A stretch of 64,000 nt of DNA, from NCBI RefSeq assembly GCF_000002875.2, contig NC_009400.2, forward strand, positions 7,501 through 71,500, read 5' to 3'. Below the pieces are notes generated by a model that saw nothing but the letters and a program-made list of their open reading frames with translations, did not search any database and was not told where the DNA came from. How positions within the stretch are numbered: position 1 is the stretch's first letter; the number at the start of each line of letters is the position of its first letter. The stretch comes from Leishmania infantum JPCM5 (Eukaryota > Euglenozoa > Kinetoplastea > Trypanosomatida > Trypanosomatidae). Shown in pieces: positions 9,842 to 19,224 of this stretch. The translations under genes were made by a program, and so were the position numbers.

Positions 9842-10439
9842 GGCCGCATGCTCATGTGCCCTACACAATGCTGAGACGAAGCACCCACGTGGGCGCTGGC
9901 AGGTGGCTCCCGCAAACGCCACCCACCAAGTCCGAGTTGCCGGGAGGCAGGCAGGCAGGCAGGTGGGAGGGGCACACGCCCTGCTGCACACAACAGGATT
10001 GGGTGCAAGGGAACGCAAAGGACGCGATCGAAAGAACGTGAAAAGGGGAAACGCAGAGGCGGGGTAAAGTGAGCGGAGGGAGATGAGACACGAGTGCGGC
10101 GTGGCCTCCACGTTAGTGGCTCATCATCTCAGGGCAGCGCCTCAAGGTCGGCGCAGCAAGGCATCGCCTTCTTCTTTTTGCCCACGTTTCGTCCGAGACG
10201 ACACTGGCGGCAGATGCGGGAATCCTTGAAACGAAGATACGAGTGTCGGGAGGAAGAAGAGCCCCTCTCATGTCTTGGTGGCTCGCATGCCCTTCGTTGG
10301 CGTTCGCCTCTCGTGTGTGGACGGTGTTTGGCCCCTTCATAGCGGCGTTATACGAAAAGAGAGATCAGGACGGCCGCCGTTAAAACTGGTATGCCCGCAC
10401 CGAGGGGCCGCAGACACCCGAAGTGCTGGCCTTGGGGAG
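9842..10439. other. Spacer with a GGCA tetranucleotide run
   Basis: No gene seen. A small GGCA tandem run lies near 9947-9963. The plus strand at 10010-10090 is purine-rich, so the transcribed strand carries a long polypyrimidine tract ahead of the dioxygenase gene. Confidence 0.5.
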
Positions 10440-12413
10440 CTAATCCAAAAGAAGTGCACGCACCGCGAGACGTGGGTGGAACCACGCCTTCTCCTCCTCG
10501 CCCTCCGGCGCCGCGCACATGGATATTGCGGCCCGTTTTGCAAGCTTTAGAAGCTTGTCGTCCTGCTTGATGTGATTCCGGAGGGTGGAGGTAATGGGGG
10601 CGAAGGGCGGGATGGTGTACTCTTCCAGCGCGCTGTGCTTGCCAAGCTCCGCCACGTAGGCACGACGCTCTTCTGGGAGCGAGTCAGCGCTGATGCAAGG
10701 CGCTTGGAGCTGTGCCGTAGGTTTTTTGGTGTTGGTGACGGTGTGGAAGCGTGTGCTGTCCATCTTGCGCTCGTGCGTGGACTGCATCGGCGTCGAGTTG
10801 GCGTTGCAGGGAAGGAGCAGAATGCTGCTTCCCTTCATGCCCATGCGGCCTACACGCCCAACGCGGTGGATGTACGACTGCACAGTAGCCGGTGGCTCAA
10901 AGTGGTACACATAGTCGACATCGCGCACATCGAGCCCAAAGGCGGCGACATCGGTGCAGAGGAGAATGGCGCCCGTGCCCATGCTCACGGTGCCGTCGCG
11001 CTTCCAGCCGCTCGTGAAGACCTGGTTCTTCTTCTCTGCATCTGAGAGGGCTTTCTTCGGCTTGCGGGTCTCGTTGCTGCGACTCACGTGGGTGAGGAAC
11101 TGGTTGTACTGATCGATGCGGGCACTTTCCGTCATGCCCTCGTACATCACAAACACCTTCGGTATGTACAGGAGTGGGCGTGCGCCCTGGCACAGAACAG
11201 AGAAAAGCCGCTGCACAAACAGAAGAACACGAAAGTTGTTGAAGAAGACAAAGTGCTTCTTCGACGCGTGCAGGTTCATGAGCTGGACGAAATACGGCAG
11301 AAAGTTCGCGGCGTCGCACACGACGAAGCGGTTGCTCAGCTGTGAGACAAAGTCGTCGTTGGACCGCAGCGCCAGCGTGTGCAAGGTGCTATCACACTCC
11401 GCGCACACCTTCCTGGCATACACCTTGAGCGAAGGCGAGGTGGCGACAGTAGCCCCGACAAACGCAAAGTCCATCCACAGCCGTGCGCCGGCCGTCCCGG
11501 GCTCTTTCTCGGGCACAGGCCGCTTCTTCGCGGCTGACTTGCGGCGGCGCGGAGACGGGCTCACAGGGTCACGGGTACGCCCATAGGCAGCCACAAACTG
11601 CTGCACTGTGTTGCGCATGTCGGTGGAGTTGTAGAGCAGGTCTGCCTCGTCAAGGACAACAACGAACCGTGCCTCCGATGTGGAGTAGAAGCGTACACTA
11701 TCACGAGAGATACTGCCCTTCTCCGCATCGGTGTTTGCTTGCGCTCTGCGAGCAAGGTAACGCTGCCGCGTTGCCTCATCTTGCTGTGCCAGGAAATCCG
11801 TGATATCATCACTGGAAGGGTCGAGTGGCGTCTTTTGAGCCTCCTCGAGCATCGGAAGCAGCTCGTCAAAGTCCTTTGGAGTCGTGACGAGGATCGTGCC
11901 CGCACCACGGGCCCCACGCTGGAGGTGCTGCAGTACTGTCGCAGGCTTCTGGACAACGCCGTCGCAGAGGACGAACTGGATGTTGAAGGGGTAGCGAGCC
12001 GCCAGGCTGCGGCCGACCACGAATGTCTGCTCAGCCAGCGTGCGCGACGGCGAGAAGATGACGCCGAGCACGTGACGAAACAGGGGTGGTCGCTGATGCG
12101 ACGCCACATACGCTTCGCAAGATCGCACGCACCGCTCCATGATGGGGAGAAGAAACGCGAGGGTCTTACCACTTCCCGTTGGTGCTTCGACGACAGCGCT
12201 TGTACCTGCTTGCGTGAGGACGCGCAGCGCGAGCGCTTGCACGGGGGTGGCGTGCGAAAAGAAGAAGACATTCTTCAAGGCGAAGATGGATGCCTTGTGC
12301 AGCTCCGGTCGAATATCCTCCCATGGCAGCTCCAACGCATCATCGTGCCACGCCTTCTCCTCCGGCTCCCATGTGCGCCGAACACGCTTGGCAGTGAGGG
12401 CAGTGAGCGACAT
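10440..12413 (-). CDS. DEAD-box ATP-dependent RNA helicase
   Basis: The 657-residue protein has the two RecA domains of a DEAD-box RNA helicase. Visible motifs: Q-motif end ATPVQ (55-59), motif I APTGSGKT (77-84), Ia as SPSRTLAEQ (121-129), a TTPKDF motif Ib-like site, motif II LDEAD, CTDVAAFGLDV for motif V, and YIHRVGRVGRMG for motif VI. The usual SAT of motif III reads GAT (FVGATVATS), and both domains carry insertions not seen in minimal helicases. The opening LPWEDIRPELHKA and the DYVYHFEPP strand recall Spb4/DDX55-type ribosome-biogenesis helicases, but that assignment is tentative. The frame extends to 12560; the ATG at 12413 was chosen because upstream codons look like UTR. Confidence 0.85.
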   Translation of the reverse strand: MSLTALTAKRVRRTWEPEEKAWHDDALELPWEDIRPELHKASIFALKNVFFFSHATPVQALALRVLTQAGTSAVVEAPTGSGKTLAFLLPIMERCVRSCEAYVASHQRPPLFRHVLGVIFSPSRTLAEQTFVVGRSLAARYPFNIQFVLCDGVVQKPATVLQHLQRGARGAGTILVTTPKDFDELLPMLEEAQKTPLDPSSDDITDFLAQQDEATRQRYLARRAQANTDAEKGSISRDSVRFYSTSEARFVVVLDEADLLYNSTDMRNTVQQFVAAYGRTRDPVSPSPRRRKSAAKKRPVPEKEPGTAGARLWMDFAFVGATVATSPSLKVYARKVCAECDSTLHTLALRSNDDFVSQLSNRFVVCDAANFLPYFVQLMNLHASKKHFVFFNNFRVLLFVQRLFSVLCQGARPLLYIPKVFVMYEGMTESARIDQYNQFLTHVSRSNETRKPKKALSDAEKKNQVFTSGWKRDGTVSMGTGAILLCTDVAAFGLDVRDVDYVYHFEPPATVQSYIHRVGRVGRMGMKGSSILLLPCNANSTPMQSTHERKMDSTRFHTVTNTKKPTAQLQAPCISADSLPEERRAYVAELGKHSALEEYTIPPFAPITSTLRNHIKQDDKLLKLAKRAAISMCAAPEGEEEKAWFHPRLAVRALLLD

Positions 12414-13371
12414 AACAACAGCACTGAACGTCGAGTGGCGCGCAGATGGAAGTTGTGCCTTAGAGGGGGGGGGGCAACAAGGAACAAGACGGCGAATGTC
12501 AACGTGTGAGCAATCGAAAGGAGTGTGGGCAAGCCGCCCCGGCGCGAGGCCCAAAGACAAACTCGACGAAGCAGGGAAAAGACGAGACGAGAAGAGGACA
12601 CTTGATCACAGAGAAAGGGTGAAAGTGTGGAGAGAGAGAATCCACGCACGCGCGCTGGCAAGTTCACGTACCTGGGTAGCAAGTGAAACGGATAAACTTA
12701 CGTGGCAGCCGCACGAGCAGGTAAGGTACATCGGTAACCGGCGCTGCGCTCTGGAGGCGCAGCCCACGGAGAGGGAGAGAAAGTCAGACGCAACTGTGGC
12801 GCTGTGGCAGCTCTGGTCTCTGCCGCATGCGCAGCGATAGCGCCTACCCGTCTCTTGTGTCGATAACGCTTCCAGTCATGCCGAGGATGTGTCTAACGGC
12901 TCCATCACTCCCCCCCCGTTTCATTCGTGTCGGACTTGGCGCACCATCCGTCAGGTGTAGGACAGGCGTAAGCGCTACGACAAGCAGAAGAGGATGAGCA
13001 CAAGGGCGTACACAGCCAGCCTCTGTACGAGGAAAATGAGATGGACACGGGTGGAAAGGGGCACACACTGCATCACCCCTACGTCCACCGCCTTCACCCC
13101 CCCCTTCGCTTTAGCGGACTTATCTTTCCTGGCACATGTCCGTGTGCATGGTACACCTCCTTCTTGCAACGGATGGGCATCAACAGCGGCCGTGCTTGGG
13201 TGGGCAGAGATGAGGGGATGTTCGGTGACAGAACAATGCCATCCGTCACGTCTGACCCCAGCGCTGTCTGCGCGTCCCTCTTTTGACATCAATCCTGCAC
13301 ACCAGCAGGCAAGTGCGCCGCGCACCTGCGCGAGGGCGGCATAAAAAAAGGAGGGCAATGAAGATGCCCTC
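12414..13371. other. Spacer between helicase and PEX6
   Basis: No gene seen. A polypyrimidine tract on the minus strand (complement of 12575-12640) and short C and G homopolymer runs are present. Confidence 0.5.
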
Positions 13372-16005
13372 CTACCCCTTCGTGGACTTGTCGAACGTCT
13401 GCTTGAGGGCTTCGTACTTTTGTAGGTCTGCCTTCGTCACAGAGGGCTTCAGCTGCGCTCGAGCACGGAGGAAGTGTTGCATGCAGACCGTTATCGGCTT
13501 CCGCTCCTCCTCGGCCGCTGCCGTTGCAGGTGGGAGTGCAGAATCAGGAGTGTTAGCAGCCCCGGTCTCCGCTAACGCATGAGTGGTGATCTGCTGTTGC
13601 AACTCCTCAAGGGCGTCCTCTACGGCAAACATCATGGCGTCCGAGCAGAGAGCGAAGAAGTCGGCGCCGGTGTACACAAAGTCCAGCGGTTCCAGCACTG
13701 CCGAGAGATCCACGTCGGCGCTCATGTCGAACTTGCGGGTCAGAGCCTTGAGCGCAAAGAGCTGCTCCTCGCGCGTAGACGGGATACCGAGGTAGCACAA
13801 TCGATCGAAGCGACCGGGGCGCAGGAGTGCGGGATCGAGCAGGTCTGGTCGATTCGTCGCGCCAATGATGAACACGTCTCCACTTGCCGTGCCGTCAGAG
13901 CGCTTCTGGCCAACGCCGTCCACCTCCACCAGGAGCTGCGATACAATGCGGTCCATGACGCCGCCGGCGTCGCCCTTCGCGCCACGCGCTGGCGCCAGCG
14001 CATCGATTTCGTCGAAGAAAACAATGCACGGCGAGTTGTCCCGCGCCCGCTGAAAGAGGAGCCGAATGTTCCTCTCACTCTCACCAACATACTGGTTAAT
14101 CAGCTCCGGGCCCTTGACAGATATAAAATTCATGCTCATCTCTGTGGCGACAGCCTTCGCCAGAAGCGTCTTCCCGCAGCCGGGGGGGCCGTAAAAGAGA
14201 ACCCCAGTGCGCTTCTTCATGCCCTTCTCGAACACCTCAGGGTGTAGGATGGGGAGCTGAATCATCTCCCGCAACTCCCGCTTGGCTTCCTCCATGCCGC
14301 CCACGTCGCCCCAGCGAACGGGCTGCAGCTTGGTGGAGACCATGCTGTACCCGTGCGACTTGAGGTAGGACTGCACCACGGGCTCGCATGAGACGTCGCT
14401 GACGACCGCCAATGCCTCTCCGGTGCACCGCGCGCACTGCGCTGCATCGCGGACACAAGCCTCCACAAGCGACAATATGTCGGCATACGTCAGACCGACC
14501 GCCCAGCCCGCGAGCGTCTTGGGTGACAGAAGAACGCTCGCATGCACACGATGCTGCGCGCAGCTCCACTGCAGCAGCGGCGCGATGAACGCTGCTCGGT
14601 CCTCCTCGGATGGGTTGCCGCACTCCAGCACACCGTCTGCGTTGGTGGCACGAGCTGCGATCATGGGTGGCACAGCGTCAATCGATTCGCACAGAAGAAA
14701 GAGGATGCGAGGTCCGGGCGGTGGACCTCCGGCCACTGTCGCTCGGACGCCGCTGCTCAACTCGTCAAGCACCGATAAGAAGTGCGGGCACAGGTCCGCG
14801 ATTGTGTGCGCGTTGTGGACAATCAGTACCGTCGTCGCACCGCATAGCTCGCCAAGAAATGTCCGGGTTAACGTCTCCAGCTCCGCCTCCTCCATCGCCT
14901 CGGCGGAGGCAAGGAGGCAGGGAAGGCCAAACGCCGCGACAGCGCACTCGACAAACTCGCGCGGCAGGTTCTCCTTTACTCCGTGGACAACAAAAGTGTG
15001 CACGTCGCACTCCAGCGATGGCGTCACAACACGGCGAAGCTCACGACAGAGGCGAGCGTACACCTGGACATCGGCAAGCCCGTATGCTGGTGATGGAGCC
15101 CAGACCGGTGTGTGTTCCCAAACGTGGCTGTTTCGCTGGTGCACGAGCGCCACCTCGACGGTGTCTGCCTCGCCGCCGCAGTTGCGGAGAACACCAAATG
15201 ACACTGGAGTGCCACCCCTCTCCAGACGCGTCACGCGCAGGGCGAGAAGGTGGCGGCAGGAGGCGTTTTCATCCACCCACGTTTCGTTCCATTTGCGGAC
15301 CTTATGGGACAGCACACGCGACACACTCTCCAACACATCTACGCCCTCCAGTCGCTGCGCCGCTGCGTGGAGCGTGTCCTTTTCAAGGTAGAGTACGTCG
15401 CCGGTGCTGACGAGGCGTCCCTCCCAGGCGACAGCTGAGGCTGCGCCGAAGAGTGCGCACAAGTCAGGGTAGTGGAGTCCGTATAGCTCTGTCAGAGTCG
15501 CGTCGTTCACAGCAGGGCAAAAAACGATCTTCGTGAGAGCGTGCGTCTGTGCGGCGGCCGATCTGTGAAGAAGCTCTCCGGAATCATCTTCTACAGGCTG
15601 GAAGGCATCCACAGGAAGGCACAAAACCGTGTTCGAGTAGTCGACTGACTGCGCGGACGACATCAACATCTGTGACGGATGACTGTAGAAGGCGGCACGC
15701 ACGTTGCGGAAGAGCTCGGGGCCCACCGTCATCATCGCGCCGGAGGACGAGCCCGTGGGCGTGGACCCCAACTCATTCACCACAAACACGCAGTTGTGGC
15801 AGCAGCCGCTCACCTTCACGATGGCCTCGTCCTCGAGGAGCAGGTTCTCGAGCGTGTGTGGCGTGGCGAGCGCCGTCGAGCCACGGAGGCTGTTGTCCAG
15901 ACGCACAGCGACACACGCGGCCGGGGCGTCATGGTGGTGGTCTTCTCTCGCGACGTCCCTGTCCGCTCTGTCACCAACAATGGGCGTGGGAGGGAGAACC
16001 ACCAT
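13372..16005 (-). CDS. PEX6: Peroxin-6, AAA+ ATPase of peroxisome/glycosome import
   Basis: PEX6 with PEX1 forms the AAA+ motor that extracts the PTS1 receptor PEX5 from the peroxisome (here glycosome) membrane. From the first assembled ATG (16005) it is 877 residues. The second AAA domain is intact: [18 protein letters not shown], Walker A GPPGCGKT (606-613), Walker B FFDEID (D665, E666), the [12 protein letters not shown] second region of homology, [20 protein letters not shown] and the PEX6-typical [16 protein letters not shown]. The first AAA domain lacks a recognisable Walker A, and its Walker B position reads VLIVHNAH, so it is degenerate, as in many PEX6 proteins. The frame stays open upstream from 16005 to the N gap at 16149, so the true start may be missing. 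Confidence 0.92.
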   Translation of the reverse strand: MVVLPPTPIVGDRADRDVAREDHHHDAPAACVAVRLDNSLRGSTALATPHTLENLLLEDEAIVKVSGCCHNCVFVVNELGSTPTGSSSGAMMTVGPELFRNVRAAFYSHPSQMLMSSAQSVDYSNTVLCLPVDAFQPVEDDSGELLHRSAAAQTHALTKIVFCPAVNDATLTELYGLHYPDLCALFGAASAVAWEGRLVSTGDVLYLEKDTLHAAAQRLEGVDVLESVSRVLSHKVRKWNETWVDENASCRHLLALRVTRLERGGTPVSFGVLRNCGGEADTVEVALVHQRNSHVWEHTPVWAPSPAYGLADVQVYARLCRELRRVVTPSLECDVHTFVVHGVKENLPREFVECAVAAFGLPCLLASAEAMEEAELETLTRTFLGELCGATTVLIVHNAHTIADLCPHFLSVLDELSSGVRATVAGGPPPGPRILFLLCESIDAVPPMIAARATNADGVLECGNPSEEDRAAFIAPLLQWSCAQHRVHASVLLSPKTLAGWAVGLTYADILSLVEACVRDAAQCARCTGEALAVVSDVSCEPVVQSYLKSHGYSMVSTKLQPVRWGDVGGMEEAKRELREMIQLPILHPEVFEKGMKKRTGVLFYGPPGCGKTLLAKAVATEMSMNFISVKGPELINQYVGESERNIRLLFQRARDNSPCIVFFDEIDALAPARGAKGDAGGVMDRIVSQLLVEVDGVGQKRSDGTASGDVFIIGATNRPDLLDPALLRPGRFDRLCYLGIPSTREEQLFALKALTRKFDMSADVDLSAVLEPLDFVYTGADFFALCSDAMMFAVEDALEELQQQITTHALAETGAANTPDSALPPATAAAEEERKPITVCMQHFLRARAQLKPSVTKADLQKYEALKQTFDKSTKG

Positions 16006-16148
16006 TGTGACTGCCGTGTCAGCGCTTAGGCTGCAGTGGGTGGACGGGAGCAGGTCCACGACACGCAGGGAAGGGTAGGCGTCTGTGCCGTCGACAATCT
16101 GATGCAGGTGCAAGCTCGCGTGATTCTGCGCGATCTCCGACTGCAGCG

Positions 16149-16248
16149 NNNNNNNNNNNNNNNNNNNNNNNNNNNNNNNNNNNNNNNNNNNNNNNNNNNN
16201 NNNNNNNNNNNNNNNNNNNNNNNNNNNNNNNNNNNNNNNNNNNNNNNN
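16149..16248. other. Assembly gap of 100 N next to the PEX6 5' end
   Basis: One hundred N, a conventional placeholder length. The left flank ends TGCAGCG and the right flank begins TGCAGCG, so the two contigs may simply overlap by 7 bp. Real sequence, including the PEX6 start, could also be missing. Confidence 0.95.
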
Positions 16249-16877
16249 TGCAGCGCGTCATGGGCAAGTAGGCGGCACTCGGGGTCATTGTGTGCGCTAT
16301 CGCGTATGATAGCGATGGAGAGCAGCAACACGGCAAGGAACACCGTCAGAACACGTCGTGGCGAATGGCGGAGACCGTCGCGCCACCAGCGCCAAAGAAA
16401 AGCAGATCTCTGATCTGCCCCAAAAAAAGAGAAGAGCAGAGGCTCAGAAGGCGATGAGAGAAGTGGGAGGTCGGAGTCGGAAGGAGTACATAAGGAATGT
16501 GGAGGCTGACATTTGTGGCCTTCTGGAGGGTGGAGCGCTTGCGATGGATAGAGAGAGAGGTGCGAGACCTAGCAGCAGCAAGGCAGAGGAATGCAACGAT
16601 GCTGCAGAGCGTCTCGCCAGGCGGTGCAGCCCACGCGGTGGGAACGAAAAGAATGCGTGCGGTGACGGCGGCGCAGCACCACATTACTGGATCACCGCGG
16701 TGTTTGAAACCATCGCGGCTGTCAGGTGTTGTGTGTGTGTGTGCATGTGTGTGGAGGGGGGGGGGGCTCTCTTCTCGTTTTTGTTTTTGGCTCTCGGCGT
16801 TGCCGTCGACCGTGGCAGTTGGCGGTGCACCGCATGATCGGGCACACAACGTCTGTGCCGCATCGTCCCTCCTTTGT
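16249..16877. other. Spacer upstream of PEX6, with AC microsatellite
   Basis: No gene seen. It contains a GT-rich run at about 16727-16752, a G run at 16756-16766 and the likely PEX6 spliced-leader acceptor described separately. Confidence 0.5.
16415..16442 (-). promoter_or_regulatory. Probable spliced-leader acceptor and polypyrimidine tract for PEX6
   Basis: On the minus strand this reads as a pyrimidine run with seven T, then GGGGCAG, ending in AG at 16416-16415. It is the strongest tract between PEX6 and the next upstream gene. If used, the first downstream ATGs lie at about 16290 and 16263, out of the PEX6 frame unless the gap alters phase. Confidence 0.5.
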
Positions 16878-18077
16878 TCAGCTGCACACCGCCGGACTCA
16901 GCGAGGTTTGGTCCCCGTTTGGTGCTGCATGCGCGCCGCGGAAGAGAAATGGGCTGGTTCGCCGTTGGAGTGGCAGCTTTCCCGCGTCCAGGAGGTCGAA
17001 GAAATTGCCGCAGACGGTGAGTACAGCGACAAGATACCCCTGTCGGACGCTGGAGACTGCGCTGAGTCCTTGCAGCAGCTGAGAGTAGCCGGTGGCGTAT
17101 GCCTTCCGCTTCAGATACGCACACGACTCTGTTTCAGGCGCCGCACTGTGTAGAACCTTGCACCATTGCACATGCGAGTTCTCGGTCAGGTCACGATCGC
17201 GGCAGTCGCAGCACCTCTGCAGCGTCCAGGTGGTCGCCTCCAGTAGGAGCTGCTGCCGGTAGGGCGGCAGCCGCAGCAGCTTCACGCTGCGCAGACGCAT
17301 TGCGGGCAGGATGAGCGCCCGCAGTGTTGCCTGCTGTGCCAACTCCGTGTAAAGGCAGCTTGCAATGGCGCCGGCATCCCCCATGCTGTCGCGGCATAGC
17401 GCGCGCACCCGCTCCTCCGGGACGGCGGCACAAAGCGCCTCGACATCGCCTGGGTCGGGAGGTGTGTGGACGCTGAGACAGCGTCCCGCTGAGGTGCTCG
17501 AGAGAGCAAAGTCGCGCTTGTCCAGCCCGGCCGCGGTGAGCGACTCGAAAAGTCGCGCGGCTCCGGCTAAAGGCAAGCCCCTTGCCCTCGCCACCCCAAC
17601 GGAGATGTAGCTTGGCAATATATACGCCACCTCCTGACGCGCTTTTTCGTCTCTGCTGAGAGACAACGGTGCAACACGCACTACGGGATTGTTAGAGCTC
17701 ATGTAGAGGCCCGCTTCGCGAAACGGGTCAAAGCCCAGTGCTCCCACCTCGCCCCGCTGCCTCGGAGACGCTATCGCGTAGCCGACAAACGGGACCTCTT
17801 CGCGGCTCCTCTTTCCGCCATCTCTGGGGGCGGGAACAGTGACAGAGCGGCGACGAGGGGACGATTCACTGCGCATCTCCGATGCAATGCCGCCGCGAAA
17901 GGCCTCCAGGTACTCTAGTTCGACATTGACAGCCTCCAAGCGTTGCTCCATTCGCCCTTGCACCTCTGCCAGTAGGCGCAAGAGAGCGCTCCACTCTGTA
18001 TGATTTAGAGACGTCGTGTGGCGTACCTCGGTGGGCGACGAGGATGCAGTTTCCTGGGCCATAGCTGGTGCGTCCAT
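16878..18077 (-). CDS. Conserved hypothetical protein, 399 residues
   Basis: I do not recognise this protein. The ATG at 18077 gives 399 residues. There is a predicted helical segment near 20-55 (EWSALLRLLAEVQGRMEQR), a basic SPRRRSVTV-type stretch near 75-90, and a Leu/Ala-rich helical C-terminal half with several cysteines, including CCDCRDRD. That cysteine cluster is not an obvious zinc site. The frame continues to 18194 and would add a hydrophobic stretch, but the first codon there is GTG and an ACATTAG acceptor-like site lies inside it, so the extension is probably 5' UTR. The length of the uninterrupted frame in this GC-rich context supports a real gene. Confidence 0.75.
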   Translation of the reverse strand: MDAPAMAQETASSSPTEVRHTTSLNHTEWSALLRLLAEVQGRMEQRLEAVNVELEYLEAFRGGIASEMRSESSPRRRSVTVPAPRDGGKRSREEVPFVGYAIASPRQRGEVGALGFDPFREAGLYMSSNNPVVRVAPLSLSRDEKARQEVAYILPSYISVGVARARGLPLAGAARLFESLTAAGLDKRDFALSSTSAGRCLSVHTPPDPGDVEALCAAVPEERVRALCRDSMGDAGAIASCLYTELAQQATLRALILPAMRLRSVKLLRLPPYRQQLLLEATTWTLQRCCDCRDRDLTENSHVQWCKVLHSAAPETESCAYLKRKAYATGYSQLLQGLSAVSSVRQGYLVAVLTVCGNFFDLLDAGKLPLQRRTSPFLFRGAHAAPNGDQTSLSPAVCS

Positions 18078-19224
18078 GAGCCTGCCACCTAATGTCAGCA
18101 GCACCAGAAACGTTATTGTAAGAACGAACCGAACGAGGTGGAGTAGTAGGCATGTGATCGACAGAGAGCGTGAACCGTCGTGAAACAGAGACACGGCGAC
18201 AAGAAAAATGGCGGTGGAGCAGAGAGACCCGGCGGCGTGGGTTGAAGTGCCCTAGCGAGAGGAGGTAGGACGACACTGATCACCAACGGAGCTGTGGGCC
18301 GGCACGTGTCTGACTTCCCTCGCGCTGCACGTTGGCCGGAACGGTGCTGTCACACACATGCTTCACCCTTCTCAGCCGCACGTGCGCTGAGTGACCAACA
18401 ATGTAACGACATCCACTACGAGAAAGGCGATGCACTCGCAGCAACATGGCCGCGCTAGAGCGCTTGCAGGGCGCAAGTCGTCGCAGAAGTCCTCTCGCGA
18501 CTACAACACACGGACGCGTCATCGCGCTGTGTGAAGCTCTGCGACTGTGGATCGTTTTACCTGTGTTTACAGCGTTTATTCTCCGCCACGCTGGCATGGC
18601 TCCAGCGCCACTCGCCCCCCCACACACACACACCAGCAGTAGGCAGTGTGACGGCCGGGTGGGATACGCTCGAGGCGCATGGTGGCCTTGCACACCACAT
18701 ACAAATAGCACAAACGTGCTCACACTGTCGCCGGTCGCCGCGACGCACAACGCCACCCGCGACCGGACAGCGGCAGCGACACCGCGCACGGAGCTCCCCC
18801 TCCCCGTACGCCGTCGCCACTTCACCCTGTCACCCAGAATAGTTCGGTATTGGCAGGGATATAGGAGGGAGGAGGAGCTGTTCAGCTGCTTCACACAGAC
18901 AGAGATACTGGGGAGGGGAGGGGGGGGGTGCACTGGACCTTCAGATGCCTCGCACTCAGCAGTGCTCCCCTCCCCCTCATCATATCGGTTTAGAGGAGGA
19001 GGGTGCGGCGGTGGGAAAGGAAAAGAAATCGTTCGCGCAGAAAAGAACATGAGCGACCCGCCAGCATGTGCATGATCGAGCCCCCCCCCCAACTGCATGT
19101 AACGGCACGCGTACACCGGCAGCATAACCGATCGGGCGCTTCCTGTCGTTCTGTGTATTCTGCTCCGTAGCATTTCTTCCTGTGCTGACTGCTGTCACGG
19201 TGACAGCGCTGGTCCGTTTACGTG
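18078..19224. other. Spacer holding SIDER2-like copy A
   Basis: This is presumably the 3' UTR of the kelch gene plus the 5' flank of the 399-residue gene. Apart from the repeat copy at 18593-18855 it has a G run at 18917-18928 and a C run at 19081-19090. No gene seen. Confidence 0.6.
18593..18855 (-). repeat. SIDER2-like dispersed repeat, copy A
   Basis: About 263 bp nearly identical to the copies at 22487 and 41011 and to the 3' part of 61704. It shares the CA run, the GGCAGTGTGACGGCCGGGTG block and the GTCGCCGGTCGCCGCGACGC block. With copy C it also shares a tail ending TTCGGTATTGGCA. All copies have the same orientation relative to the genes. It lies downstream of the kelch gene stop. SIDER2 identity is from memory of the Leishmania 3'-UTR retroposons. 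Confidence 0.75.

Noticed and set aside
17155..17215. CCDCRDRD cysteine cluster of the 399-residue protein considered as a zinc finger
   Set aside because: The second cysteine and histidine pair needed for a zinc site is not evident.
18280..19173. 297-codon minus-strand open frame downstream of the kelch gene
   Set aside because: It runs through SIDER2-like copy A, and the same peptide recurs at copies B, C and D, so it reflects the repeat.
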